Of a DNA stretch of 64,000 nt, positions 32,861-45,655 are shown in pieces. This DNA is from Prosopocoilus inquinatus (taxonomy: Eukaryota > Arthropoda > Insecta > Coleoptera > Lucanidae). The position numbers and the translations under genes were made by a program. The stretch lies in assembly GCA_036172665.1 (NCBI GenBank), contig CM069875.1:20801806-20865805 (forward strand), given 5' to 3'. Numbering within the stretch: position 1 is the first letter of the stretch; every line of letters begins with the position of its first letter. A model generated the notes under the pieces. The model was not told where the DNA came from. It did no database searches and was given only the letters and a program-made list of their open reading frames with translations.

Positions 32861-33173
32861 AATCTGGATACAATTTTCTCCAGGGATTATACGGGGCAGA
32901 TAAATGTAAAAGTAGGTAAGACCGAACCTCAGTTTTTTAAGGCTCAAATCTTGAGATCAATGTAGATACTTTCAAATTTATTACCATCCGTTATATCAAA
33001 AATTTTCTTATCTAAACAAATATCAGATGGACAGGATATTTCTGGACACCACTTCGTGATATTTATAAAAGAAGCACTCATTACCCTTGGAGACCATCTG
33101 ATCTACATTTTTAGCGGGAATTATTGGAATAATATTTAATGATATTTACTTGGTCAAGTGAGTTAAATATATA

Positions 33174-35700
33174 CCAGCTGTTTCAAATTGAGTGTGCACT
33201 GAAGGGATCTCCTAAACCGTAAGAGATACAAATATGGTTAAATGGAAGAAAAGTTGCACGAATCAATGCCTAATTCGTATCCATTGAGAGAATGATTTTT
33301 TTCTAATTTCTTCTTGAGTTATTAATGAAAATGTGAAAAAAATAATAATAATAATAATAATAATATATGCCTTTATTGTGTTCTCAAAACAAAACAAAGA
33401 AAAAGTAAAGTGAAATGCAGATAGCAAAGGAAATGTTACACAATCACAAGGCGAAGTTCAGATCGGCCTAGGCTTCTCTGCTATTAAACTTAACCTTGAA
33501 AAAAATTAAATGTAAAGTTAATTAATAAAATTGCCTATAACTAAGAGAGCAAAACAAACTTTTTTAAACTAAATTACAAGCTAACTACATACGAAAGGAA
33601 AAAGAAAAAGATCAAAATATTGTGCACTAGCGAGTATGAAAAAAAAAAAAAAAAATCGAAGGGAGAAATAAAAGAAAATTGGTACAGTTTCAATGTTTTA
33701 AGTTTGTTGAAATGAAACTAGTTTGCATTTTAAATTCCTTTTGAAGGGAAGTAAACCATACATTTTAAGATCTGATGGCAGTTTATTATACTTTGCATAT
33801 ATTGCGTATGTAAAAGATCTTTTATAGAGTGAGGTTTTCTTCGATTTTCTTTTTCTCTCTGTATCTCTTTTATTATACTTAATTTTGAAATTCTGATTTA
33901 ACTTTCGACAGGCACTTTTTGATTCTGCTTCGAGTAAGTGTAATAGAATTGAAGTCAAATATTTCGTCTTTCTACGACCATCACCAGTTTCGATTTTTTA
34001 AATAAAACTTATGTCTTTTATTGTTCTATATTCGATAGCATTATTTCTTCTGATTACAATGATATATCACACTTAATAGTTGATATTAATTTGAAGCTTA
34101 AATAATACAGATTTTTATATGAAAATTTTATTGAATACATAATTTCAAATTTTTAGTTCATTTTCTTAGCTATAGTGTAAATTATAATAAACTATTTAAA
34201 GTTTTTCTGTATCGTTATTTTAATAATGCACTGCACTTACGAAAATGAATTTTTACCGAAAAATGTCTAGTGGTTTTAATATAACTTACTAGATTACTAT
34301 CTCAGCTTTGGTATAGGTACGAAAAAGCCTAGTTTTTAATTTTGACTCGCACTGTTGGATTAAAAGAAAAATGAATACTAATTATACTAAAAATATTTAG
34401 ATATTACTGAATAGTGCCTCCTACAAAAACACTGACAGCTAAAAACGAATATTTTTCTGATAAATTTGAAAGATACTTTCTATAACAATGTATTTTTTTA
34501 AAATTTCATTAGCACTTAGTGACTCTCAACACTTCACTGTCTTTATTTTTTTAATATGGTTAAGTCCAAAAATGGTTTCACTCGTTTTGACCAGTTGAAG
34601 TTTGGTTATATCGGGACCATAATCCATAATTTAAACAGGATAAAGTAGGCTTTATATTTTGGACATTGAAACAGTGACTAGCATTAATATAAATAATAAG
34701 TAGGAACTAAGAAGGCGAATATTAGATTCTTACAGAAATATTTCGCGAATTCATGTTCGACGTGTTAGACAATACATAAGATACATAGGATTAAGAACGA
34801 ATGTGTGTCTTTAAAACAGTGGAGGACATTTCGAGGATTTACTTTAATTTATTTATTTCACTTTATTTATTTCACAAACTCACAATTCTCTTCTATAATT
34901 TTTATTCAACTTATTTTGTTCTTGTAATTTAATACGTTTTTACTGCTGTTTATTTGGTTTGTATTAACCACCTAATATCATTTTGTCAATATTTATTGAT
35001 TTTTCCTCTTCCGACAACTGAATATTAGTTGCTAATACTTAACAAATAAAAAAAGTGGTTAGGAATAAATTTACTTATTAAGAAAAACTTGACGAAACTG
35101 TATCAGTCTTTTTTTGTCATATTCTAACTTTGCTTGAAAAAAAGGTATTAAGTATTATACTCACTGAAATCACCAGAAAAAATGCTATCGACTGGAATAA
35201 TAAAAAGATAAGAAAATGAACCAAAAATTTGAAATTATATATTAAATAAAATTTTCATATAAAATCTGAATTATTTAAGTTTAAATTAATGTCAGCTATT
35301 AAGTGTGTATATCATTACAATCAGGAGAAAAAATGCTATCAAATAGAAAAATAAAAAAACATAAGTTGTATTTAAAAAATCGAAACTGATGATGGTCGTG
35401 GAAAGACGAAACGTTTTACTTCAATTCTATTACTCCTATTCGAAGCAGAATCAAAAAGTGCCTGTAGAAAGTTAAATCAGAATTTCAAGATCATGTATAA
35501 TAAAAGAGATACAGAGAGAAAAAGAAAATCGATTTTTTTACATTTTTATTAATATCTCAAGAAGAAATAATAAAAAAATCAATCTGTTGATGAATATGAG
35601 TTAAACATTGATTAGTGCAACTTTTCTTCCATTTAACCATATTTGTATCTCGTACGGTTTAGGAGATCCCTTCAGTGCACACCCAATTTGAAACAGCCGG
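33174..35700. mobile_element. Fold-back element with long interrupted inverted arms
   Basis: The outer ends are inverted (CAGCTGTTTCAAATTG left, CAATTTGAAACAGCCG right), followed on both sides by GCACTGAAGGGATC-type sequence and ATACAAATATGGTTAAATGG; TA-rich flanks. A second arm section pairs about 33840-34190 with about 35190-35525. The left arm contains about 500 bp absent from the right, starting at an (AAT)n run. The minus frame 33698-33958 ends with a segment (SFTYAIYAKYNKLPSDLK) like the C-terminus of non-LTR polymerases. Each arm carries a CTGATGATGGTCG...GACGAAAC motif reminiscent of a hammerhead core, but stem II is only about 3 bp. Confidence 0.65.
33340..33366. repeat. (AAT)n microsatellite
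   Basis: Eight or so consecutive AAT units in the left arm of the fold-back element, at the edge of the extra segment not shared with the right arm. Confidence 0.85.
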
Positions 35701-38259
35701 TATATATAGAACAAGAAATAGTAAAAAAAACAGTGATTTGGTTAATGTTATTAATCAAGTGGTAATAAAAAGTTGTTTAAGAAATAAATTTCTGAATTCA
35801 AAACGTTAATTATTATTTATAAAAAAGAATATGTAGATATGTTTTCAATACACGGTAATTTTAAAATAATTAATAATAAGAGTGCTATTTGTACTATTTG
35901 ATAAGAAGAAAAGAGACATAAATTCATAGCAAATAAGCTACTTAAATTTTGTTTTTAATTTTTTTTTTGTAAAATTTATCTTATAATCTTATAATCGCTC
36001 CCACGATGTTCCTTACTTTTTATTTGCCCTGTATACCATTTTTCATTGCTTGTTTTATTTTTTTTTATTGATGTTTGAATTTAATATCCTAAATTAAATT
36101 TTAAACGCCAAGCTGATTTACGAAATATTTATTCCTGGAGCTTCGGATATATATATATTTTTTTTAATTTCCACGTGTACGTACTCCTCAAATCAGATGA
36201 ATGGCAAATCATTCATTCATGAGGGTACATTAAAAGGGCGTAAAAGAATACACGCACTGCCGTTTGTTTTTCGATTTTCTGGTCGTTTGAAATGCTAATT
36301 ATTTCGTGTAGTACAAAGCCGCTCGTTGAAACGCCATCAAAATTGATTGTTTTGATGTGCGAAACGATCACTCAATCGATTGTAATGCTGAAATTAGAGT
36401 CAATAAAACGTGCTGACACTCGTGAGACTAGAATTTGTTTCCTATTTACGACACGTAGCCGAAGAACCACTTGGCCTAACAATCAACTGATGAATAATAT
36501 AAACGAGCTGAGGGAATTTGTGGAGAAACGTTCAATTTTTCATTCGGTAGACGACGATTAAGTACGAAATTTTAGTGACATATCTAGGCTGGGATCATAA
36601 ATTTTCCATTTTTAATAATGTACATAAACGAAGGTGGGTAAAAGCTTTTGCCAAGGTGCACGTGGTACCGTAAGCTGCATGTATGATGTTGCCGTACAAC
36701 TTTTACTTTTGGAAAATCAAAAATTATTATTAAGAAACATTATATGTTTTGTACAAGTTTTTTAACAGTCTGACAATTACTAGAAAGTTATTAAACATCT
36801 CTGATGCTAATAGGCCGATAAATTTTGGGAGCAATTAGTAAATTTCAGCTGTTCTTATAGTGAACTTATATTGTCGGATTATTTATAAGTGTTAATACTT
36901 CCTTGAGATTTAATAGGTAAATGTGCCCTTCTTTTTTGTTTATTTTCTTGAAATATGGTTCCTTTTGAGAAATTGTAATTGTAAGTGCAGGTATTTCGAA
37001 ATTAAAATTATAAGAGATTCCAGAAATTTGTTTAAAATTTAGAGCAGAACATAAGTTAACATTAGGCAAATTTTTTACCATGTAAATCCCTATGGCCACA
37101 ATTAAAAAAAAAAAAACATCATTGCATATTGAATTATTATTTTGTCTTTTATAAAGAGGCTTTTACTTCAATAATTGCGGTGCGTAAAAAAAAACAATTT
37201 TTAATAAATTACGAATTTGCAGAGCTCCTTCTCGCTTATTAACTTTCTTAATTTTCTCGAGACAACGGTAAATTAATAAAGCAGTCTGATGTCTTAAATG
37301 TTATAAAAAAATTTTAAATTCGGAGTGTATTAACTTTTTCCCATCATTTGCAAACGCCAATGTTGTAAGCTGCTTTATATAATTATATTGATGCTTTAGC
37401 AAAAGCAAAAAACAGCTTAAGTTTCACGCGACGGGAAATCGACAATTACACGTCTTCCAAAGTCTTTCTTTGCACCGTAATTTTTAAATTTCTCATGAGT
37501 AAAATTAAAGACATCGTAAAAGCGGTACTTTTCTAATTTACGCGGATACCAAGAATGGAAATAGATGGCGCCATTTAAACGATTTCCTTTCTTACTTGCA
37601 GACCGGTTTTAATTTAAATGCTTATTGCATGCTATTAACTTCCTTTTCTGTCCTTCACTGTTAATTAACCATCCAAATATATAATTACAAATTATAAACA
37701 GTCAATGTTTAAACAAACTAGAAATAAAATAAACGCAAATTGATTACTCACAGGCTCGAGGCAAAAATTACTTTGTAGCAAACGAAGAGTTTGTGTGAAG
37801 AAACTTTAACGACATTAACACAAAAGTGGTAGGTTTGTTATTTGTGGGCGCGGACAGCATTTAAACAAATTTTTACGGGCGTATGATAATGAAATATTTG
37901 CATTTGGCTTTGTTCGCTTCCCAGTTAAAATTTTTACTTTAAACAAGGGAAATGAAATGTCTGCCTTCGTTACGTGGCGTCAGAGTTACGAAAAGACAGA
38001 GGCTGAAATCTTATGTAAATTCGTAATTAAGTAATGCATAATTCTTGTTAGAAAGTTTTTTTGGACACATTTAACTGAATACATGTACTTAACGACTTAT
38101 AATATAATTTAGGGACTGGAAGTGTAATTTTAAATTTTTTAACTTGGTTTTATTACTTGTAAATTATTCGAATTCGTAAATGTAAAAACAATTAGCTAAT
38201 TTTCCAATCTCAAAAAGTAATATATTTATTTTCGAAATTATAAGAATTTAGAATATGAC
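35701..38259. other. No gene recognised; GC-richer patch 36170-36560
   Basis: Mostly AT-rich. The patch from 36170 to 36560 is richer in G+C, lacks repeat signs, and has an unrecognised frame at 36292-36561. It might be conserved non-coding DNA of the host locus. Confidence 0.35.
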
Positions 38260-38411
38260 TAAGTCCCGATTTCATAATCTAACTTAAGGAAGCTTTAAAA
38301 TTAAAGTCACAGTCATATGTCAAAAAAAAAATGCGAAAACAGGTGTTTACATATCATAATGTGACTTTTATTTTAAAGCCTTGTTTAGTTTGATTATGAA
38401 ATCGGTCCTTA
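38260..38411. mobile_element. MITE, 152 bp
   Basis: CCCGATTTCATAATCTAAC at the left is inverted at the right as GTTTGATTATGAAATCGG. The similarity continues inward through GCTTTAAAAT and AAGTCAC. The edges read TAAG and CTTA. Confidence 0.65.
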
Positions 38412-38754
38412 ATCAATTAATAATAATGTTTATTAACAAATTACTTAACTCTTTCTGTTAATGTGGGAATGGTTGTACCAAGAAGATAACTTACATTTTT
38501 CTTTTAACAATTCAGTTCTAATTAATAAAGCTGCGAGTATTTCTTATTATATAATTAGTATAGTCAATGATGGAGAGTGAATTAAAACACTTTCTTGTCC
38601 ACCTAAATTGATTTTAAAAGCTACTTTAATTTATCAAACAAATTATAATAGTTTTTCGTTGGGCAACTTTTAAAAGTCTAATTAACTACGATTCCTCTAT
38701 ATTTTGACAACTTTCTTAAAATGTTTATTTATTTATCCTAAAAGCGAAAACTAA

Positions 38755-39318
38755 AGCGGCGGTTTCACATAGCAGTTGAGTGCTATCGCAGTGAAACTGT
38801 ATGGTAGAGGATGCTGCTAGTCCTGTAACCAGTGAACGGTCTGCGGAAGTTTTTCCGGCTGAAGCTTGAGACAGCGACAGCTCAACACGACACGGAGGTC
38901 TAAACGAAAACGTTAAATCAGTCTACTATAGTCAGGGTAAAACTCAGGTATAACTCCAGAAGATAATAATAGCTCTTTCTTGAATTTGGAACAATAATTG
39001 AATTTAACAGAAGCACGAACCGCTTCTGTCACACATGTCTGTGTTTCTGGCATTGTTTCTGGGCATACAGTCAAATGCGATATTATTGTGATTGCGTCGT
39101 TCTCACAAATGCACTATTTCTTTAGCTTGCTAATCACACTGCGCCGGTAAATATGTTGATTATGTAGATATTATATTTATAACAACGCATCGCTTCGTTG
39201 CAATAGTAAACCGTTAAAACTTGGCCGGTCCTTTCATTGGCTATAATAGTAAACTTCGTTGTGTCTCACATTAAACGAAGACAGTGACCGCACTTAACTG
39301 CTATGTGAAACCGCCGCT
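38755..39318. mobile_element. MITE, about 560 bp
   Basis: AGCGGCGGTTTCACATAGCA at the left is repeated inverted at the right (CTATGTGAAACCGCCGCT), and the similarity runs inward for about 30 bp. No coding capacity. Confidence 0.7.
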
Positions 39319-39586
39319 AAACATTTAAACTGATTTTAAAAGTCTACGAAAATTATCATAAATTATTCATATTCAATGTAGACCTTAATCTATGCACATG
39401 GGCTTAAATTGCTGCGAAAGCTTGCTGTTAATTGCCAGCATTCAGACCCAAATAATAAAATGCGATAGTCATTAAGACTTTTTTACGCGAAAATTTAAAA
39501 AGTGTTTCTAATGTATTAACTAATGTTTTCTGGTTTCAAGATGTTCAGATAAATGAAACAAAAACAATAGCTTTACAAGCAATAAC

Positions 39587-39827
39587 TGCGTAGACGTAGA
39601 CGTAAAACAAATCTTTTTTACTCACACTTTCCACTGTACAATACAATTGAAATTGGAAATTGTGAATAAAGCGAGGCATAAACCAGAGTAGAAACGCGCG
39701 CGGCGGCGATAGCGGTGGCGAATTTCTATGTTCTTATGGTCGTACCGCTCCCGCGCTGTTTCCGCTCTGGTTTGCACAGTGCTTAAGAAAGATTTGTTTT
39801 TTTTTTACGTCTGCGTCTACGTCTACA
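39587..39827. mobile_element. MITE, about 240 bp, GC-rich centre
   Basis: GTAGACGTAGACGTAAAA at the left faces TTTTACGTCTGCGTCTAC at the right, continuing inward through ACAAATCTT / AAGATTTGT. The centre holds CGCGCGCGGCGGCGATAGCG. Confidence 0.65.
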
Positions 39828-41392
39828 TTTAAATGGATTTCCACCACGTTTTGCCCAAATTAGTCAAATCAATAACAGTGTAAAAATTTTCTTTCCTATG
39901 AAACTTATTTAGAAATCCGACACTTAAATAGACGTGAAGCAAAAATTACAGACAGTCTATACTTCGTTGGAAGTTGGAAGTTTGTGTAAGTCTGTTTACC
40001 TATTTGTACAAGGAGTAAATTTGAGTAAATTCTGCTGTCTTCGAAGTATTTATTTTTCCTATGCGCTTCTTCATGTATCTTTAATTACAATAAAATTACT
40101 CTATTAGGTATTAATGATTTTATAATTATATTTTCATCGACTTCATCGCCTTTCGTTTTCATATGTAATGATATCTATGTATGTTCAAAATTTTTCTACA
40201 GCAACCAAATTAGATATTTCCACGACAAGTATATGGTAGAGATGTTTTATTTTAAGATGTACACTTGCTTGCAATAAAATCGCGTACACCTTCAAAATCA
40301 AGTAGCTGAGTTTTTACCTATTTTTTGCTTTGTAAATGGGTATTTTGAGAATTTTGTCATGTTTCCAAACGTACAGGTTAGGAACTCAGATTGAAATTAT
40401 TACTATTTTACCTAGTATGAGTCAGACAGTATGATTTGTTCAATAAATATTACAACATTCAAAATATTTAACGGCCCATAAATGTAATTTAATCGAAATA
40501 GAATTGTCAATTGCTTATATTCTGCTATTAATATAATACTTTTAGCACTTGACAAGATTCTTCAAAGTTGAATTTGTAATTTTCCACGTGTTGGTGACAA
40601 AAGTATTGTTAAAACATGAAATCCCTTACGGTTTATATTGGATTTTCTCTTAATTCAGAAGGGCATTATCCGAACCGTGAATCCATATTTTTGGACGTCT
40701 ACCTCCAATCATTTTTTCTATGTACAAATATTTCTTCTTCCCACATATTATTTGTGCATCATAGTATTTTTATTTAAGTTCGCTACTACTGAGAATACTA
40801 TTCGTCTTCTAACTTACTCGTTTTCTGTCAGTCTGAATTTTAATTGTTTGACACTGACAAATTAAATCTCAAGACCAACTTAATACAATGAAAAGCATGT
40901 GTACGCGATCTTTTGCAATCCACAGTACATAATGCGCAGAGACAAGTTTTCGTATCGCATCGTAAGTACATATACACACAGTTACAGTTGTTACCGTTGT
41001 TATCCAGTTTTGGCGTTAGTGGTGGTTGGGTTTTTTGTGTTCGGGACATTCGGGACAGTTTATTTATTGGCACCAACATATGATCATGGATGAAAAGAAA
41101 ATGATCGTCGTGCGGGGAAAAATAATTTAGAACCTAGTACGTGAAATCATAGCTAACTGGTCAGCAGGTGCTTGTGGTCCGTCGATCAGATTTCGATGAG
41201 ACATGTACTTCTTAGAGTAAAACATCTGTACTTGGACCATGGCAATCCCATTTTCCTATACCCACAATTAGTACCACAATCTTTCATATAATTATTCTTT
41301 TAATTAATAATGTCATTAGAGCTCCTAAACTATTATTATTAATTACCCGTACCCATTGATTTTTTCATCAGCCTCCTGCTTGAAATTGGCAT
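39828..41392. other. No gene recognised
   Basis: AT-rich sequence with only short unsupported frames and no well-bounded repeat seen. Confidence 0.45.
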
Positions 41393-41400
41393 AAAGCTAT

Positions 41401-42202
41401 TAGTGTCCGACTGAATATGCGGTTTCGGTTTCGGTTTCGGCCGGTTTCGGCCACAATTTCGTGGTTCGGTCAAAGTTTCGGTTTCGGTCACAAAACAGCC
41501 GAACCTTCGGCTACAACCGAAACTATATTTATTTTCTTTTTTCTGCAATAATTGCATCTCAATCTCAAACTTGATTAATTTTTGGATATCAAATAATAAT
41601 GATGCTCAGTTTGAACAGTGTAAATGTCAATTTTGACAGTGAATTAAAGTTATAACAACTCATATTTGACCGCATATTTGAAATGTGATCGATCAAAATG
41701 CAAAAGCTGATTCAAAATTGCCCAGTTTGAGAAGGCAGACGGTAATATTAACGCAATATTTACCACAAAATTTTATTTTAATTATAAAGTGAATTTGCTT
41801 CGCACAACGTGAAATCTCTTAAATACCAAAGTTTTTGATTCTGACCTAAATTCAATTTTAATAAGATAGACGTTTGAATTTTGTCTACGAGTTACAGCTG
41901 AAAAAAAATCTCTTTTAACTTTTGTAAAATATGGCAGAGACGAAAATTTTAAATTGTTTTTGCTAGTGTCTTACAACATAAGTTTGTTTGATTTCTGCTA
42001 TGAATAAATAAAACTAACTTAAAATTGTTTTTGTTTCTCTCTTACAATATAAATTTATCTAATTTCAGTTTTTAATATGTAAAACTATTAATTTAGACTT
42101 TAATAAAACTATCTCTAACTTCCTTCGAATAAGATTCGGTTTCGGTTTCGGCCGAAATTGAGACTTTGGCCGAAATTCGGTTTCGGTTTCGGTTGGACAC
42201 TA
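41401..42202. mobile_element. Non-autonomous hAT-like element with GGTTTC arrays
   Basis: The ends are TAGTGTCCGAC and (inverted) TAGTGTCCAAC. The flanks AAAGCTAT (41393-41400) and AACGCTGT (42203-42210) match at 6 of 8 bases, a decayed 8-bp target duplication. Both subterminal zones contain runs of GGTTTC and related CGGCC words. The centre is AT-rich and encodes nothing recognisable. Confidence 0.65.
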
Positions 42203-42210
42203 AACGCTGT

Positions 42211-45025
42211 ATTATTTATAGCAAGTTTTTATTGTTGGTTGTTTTCTCTAAATCAATGCAAATTTTTCACCATTACTTATATACATTAGATACACTTACA
42301 GCGTTTTCGACTGAATGCTCTAGAACACTCTATGGATCTCTTTAGAGAGTTTTCCCATCTTGTTTCAACCTCATACAGTGACCGGCAGAAGGTTGGCTAC
42401 ATACGGAAACATTCTTTATTATTGATTTCTCAGAAAAAAATATTCTTTATGAAAGCTCCTGCATCTTCCCAAACTCAAGATGCATGTGTCAAAGTTTGAA
42501 TGCCTTCTGTCACCGGGGAAATCAAAATATTTGAAATCGATATAAGAGTACCTTTATTTCTCAAGCTACGCGGAAGTTTTATTTGAAAAAGTTACTCAGA
42601 ATTATTATCAAATCTCAAATATGAAACTAAAATATCGATATTCAAAAATATCGACACGTATCGCCATCGCCGTAACATTATTCTTGATTAATTTAAATGA
42701 AAATTACTACTTCAGGGATATTTACAAATGTATTAAAAATGAAAACTCTCCATTGCTGAAGCAGTATCCATTACCTGCGCAGTCACGTCATTTATCGTTA
42801 ACTTCAATATCTCAATATCGTCTGTCAAAACACCTGTGTAATAAATTAATTTGAGACAAATGTTCATATGAACTTTTTTTGTTTATTTTGTCCCACGGAT
42901 CACATCCCTAAACTAGTGCTGTACATTTACAAAACACCTGGTATATTTGAATATCTTACAAAAATCTGATGTAGTATGATAATTATAAGTAATGTCTTCC
43001 CAAAAAAATTTTCAGCCGCGATCTAAAAGGTAAACAATTACGTGGTGAATTTTATTTGGTGTTTGATTACTTGCTTGCTCGTTTGCTTGTATGTGTCCCT
43101 TGTATGTGTTGTATGTTTTTCTGACTGCCTGCACTTATTGCAGGCTTACGCATTTCCGTAATTTGATGAATTAAGGTTAATGTTATTAAACCAGAAAGGT
43201 TGATAATTCTAAAAGGATTCATTTTACAACAAATTTCGCAATTTCGTTGCCCCAATTTAAAGAGATAAAGAGGTAACTAACTATTTTTCTAATCAAATTG
43301 ATGTTTATATGAAACAAAGATATCCGCATCTTCAATTACAATAAATTACAGCGACACGACAAATTCGGCAGCTACAGAACTTTTTTACGGCATAATATCG
43401 TAACTGTGGCAACTCGAGCTTTTCGACTAATGTTCACAGCTTATCGCAATAAAAAAGGTGCTCGTTGGGGTGCTGAATTATACCGAGCTGAGATTAACTC
43501 AAAATGATACAATCTGTCTATTTTTTTGGGTTTTCCGGGCGACGATTAACAGTGCCATCCATCACTTTCACCCAGAAAGCGCTCGCGTCCTCCGGTCTGA
43601 AAAACGGAAAGGATGTGACCGCCTATTAGTGTTTGTGTCTATGGACAATTTGGCACGATTAATGTACTGCTGGAATACTTAAAACTGATAGTTTATAGAA
43701 TCAAAGAAAAAATATAACAGTCAAATTAAAATACCCGTATCCTGTTCTAATTTTAAAAATAGATTAAGATATGCAGCTCGAGTCGCGTCAAACGGCCAGC
43801 GGTTTGACATTTCTAGAACTACTCGCCGTTTTAAATCTATCAAAATTTCTACAAAGTGTTGCACAAAGTGAGAGAGACAGGCCATCACAGTTAACGTTCA
43901 TTGCTTGAATCGATACTTCTTTGTCACTTTGCGCAAGAAATTGTAACAAATTTTGATAGATGTAAAACGGCTCTAATTCATTTTTTTTATAAACAATTTT
44001 TATACTATACTTAATTATCGACATTCAGGAAAAAAGGATAACATCAGCACTATACTGAACGTCTACATTATAAAGTATTGCCAACCAAATTTTACAAATA
44101 TAATTTTTTTTACATGGAATGATCGAGTTTGTTTAATTAGCCTACTATATTTCTAATTTATTTTTTTTTAATTGTTTTATCTACTGTACAGTAATTCCCA
44201 TAAATATTTGTTACTTATTAGCGGAGAGTGGAATTCCGGGGACTTTTTCTAATCGATTAAAGCAGCGGTGTATAATGTAGACACGCATTGGCGTAATGGT
44301 CCCGAAATTTCACTTTCTGCTTGTTAGAAACAATAAATCTAAAAAAATATGAGTATTTCTCATTAATCACAACAAAGTGTAAATGCAGTAATAAGAACAT
44401 GACAACGATACTCAGTTATTATACTAAGTACGGCGTTATTAAAGCTAACTGGTTTTTAAATGTAGCTTCCTTCTGGTATAAACTTTTTTTAATTGGCTGT
44501 GTATTACATTTCTTGTATTAATCCGGCATATTAAAAGTAATTGAGCTTAACAAAGTAAAAAGAAAAGTTAATACTTCAAACTTATATATCTTATTTTTTT
44601 GTATTCTTATTATTTCCCGGACAGCGAGTGAACACATGTGTTGTTATACGTTGCAAATTGCCCGTATCCTCATCTTCTAATTAAAGTCGTCTTTAACTAA
44701 AATTGTAATTAAAATAAACAAGAAACGATATAGCTTTATGTTAATTTAAAACGTACGAGCAATGCTCATTTGTCAGTCTCTTGTTCATCAAATTGGCAAA
44801 AAGCTAACATCATTTAAATTTAATCATTCCTAAAAATTATTAATTACAAACAAATGTATCGATGAGGACAAAATTAATTATTAGTTAAACTTAAGCAACG
44901 TTGGTATTAAATACGGTCGTAGTTATCTTTAAAATACCTATTGGATTGGTGTAGTTTTAACTTTTATTTTTTCTGTACATTTATTTGTAGGCATTTTTAT
45001 CTTCCCAACCTAAAATTAATATTTA
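42211..45025. other. No gene recognised
   Basis: AT-rich. I checked the coding-like minus-strand segment at about 43540-43600 (frame containing FWVKVMDG) as a possible missing host exon and could not support it. Confidence 0.4.
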
Positions 45026-45653
45026 CAGTATAACCTCTCTAACCCGAACATGCCCTAATCCGAACCGCCAGCAATCGGAAACTCGAAGTCATAATCCGAA
45101 CAACATCTCTTTAATCCGAACACCGAAGTGAAACATCCCTTGCTTTCATGTTCTGTTAAAGCTACTTTCCCGTTTTGGAGAGTTGGAGAATGTTGGGAAT
45201 TAAAGAAGGAGTATGAAGTTTGCATGTTTGATGTGAATTGTTAAAAATACGAAGAAAAATTAACTTTTAGAACAACTACACGAACAGAAACAGGAGATTG
45301 AGCGCATACGTCTTAAAATTGCTCAAAAAGGTGGAAAAAACTTGAGCAACTTCTTGAAAATTTTGCCATGCCTTCCACGCCAGTAGGAAAGTCATCATGT
45401 GATCGACAAAAACCAATGCCAAAGCAGGAAAAGTAACTTTGTTGTTCATTGTTCATTAGTAGGTAAAGCGTTCAGTCACTTGACGAATTCAGTTTGCATT
45501 TCAACTTAGAATGGAGACGACTTCTGAAAGGAAACACGTGAATTAATCGATAAATGAAAAAAGAAGTGGGTTTCTGCAGTTATTTAAACCGAACCTTTCG
45601 AAAATCCGAATCAACCAGTGCAATTATTAGTTCGGATTAAAAAGGTCCTACTG
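45026..45653. mobile_element. pogo/Tigger-type non-autonomous element
   Basis: The ends are CAGTATAACCTCTCTAACC and, inverted, CAGTAGGACCTTTTTAATCC, both leading into CGAAC. TA flanks both sides (45024-45025 and 45654-45655). CAGTA ends with TA duplication are characteristic of the pogo branch of Tc1/mariner. The interior keeps only coding-like scraps (QEIERIRLKIAQKG) and no transposase core. Confidence 0.75.
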
Positions 45654-45655
45654 TA

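Noticed and set aside
33960..35420. Hammerhead-like motifs CTGATGATGGTCG...GACGAAAC in both fold-back arms
   Set aside because: Stem II is at most 3 bp and displaced from the core, and one arm reads CTGGTGA. Not called as ncRNA; mentioned as a motif only.
42380..42516. GTGACCGGCAGAAGG / CCTTCTGTCACCGG as a MITE
   Set aside because: The inner CAGAAGG pairs but the outer bases do not line up without a shift, and no target duplication is seen.
43540..43600. Minus-strand segment with FWVKVMDG as the missing N-terminal exon of the monooxygenase
   Set aside because: It does not resemble the DOMON start, has no signal peptide, and its reading frame closes quickly.
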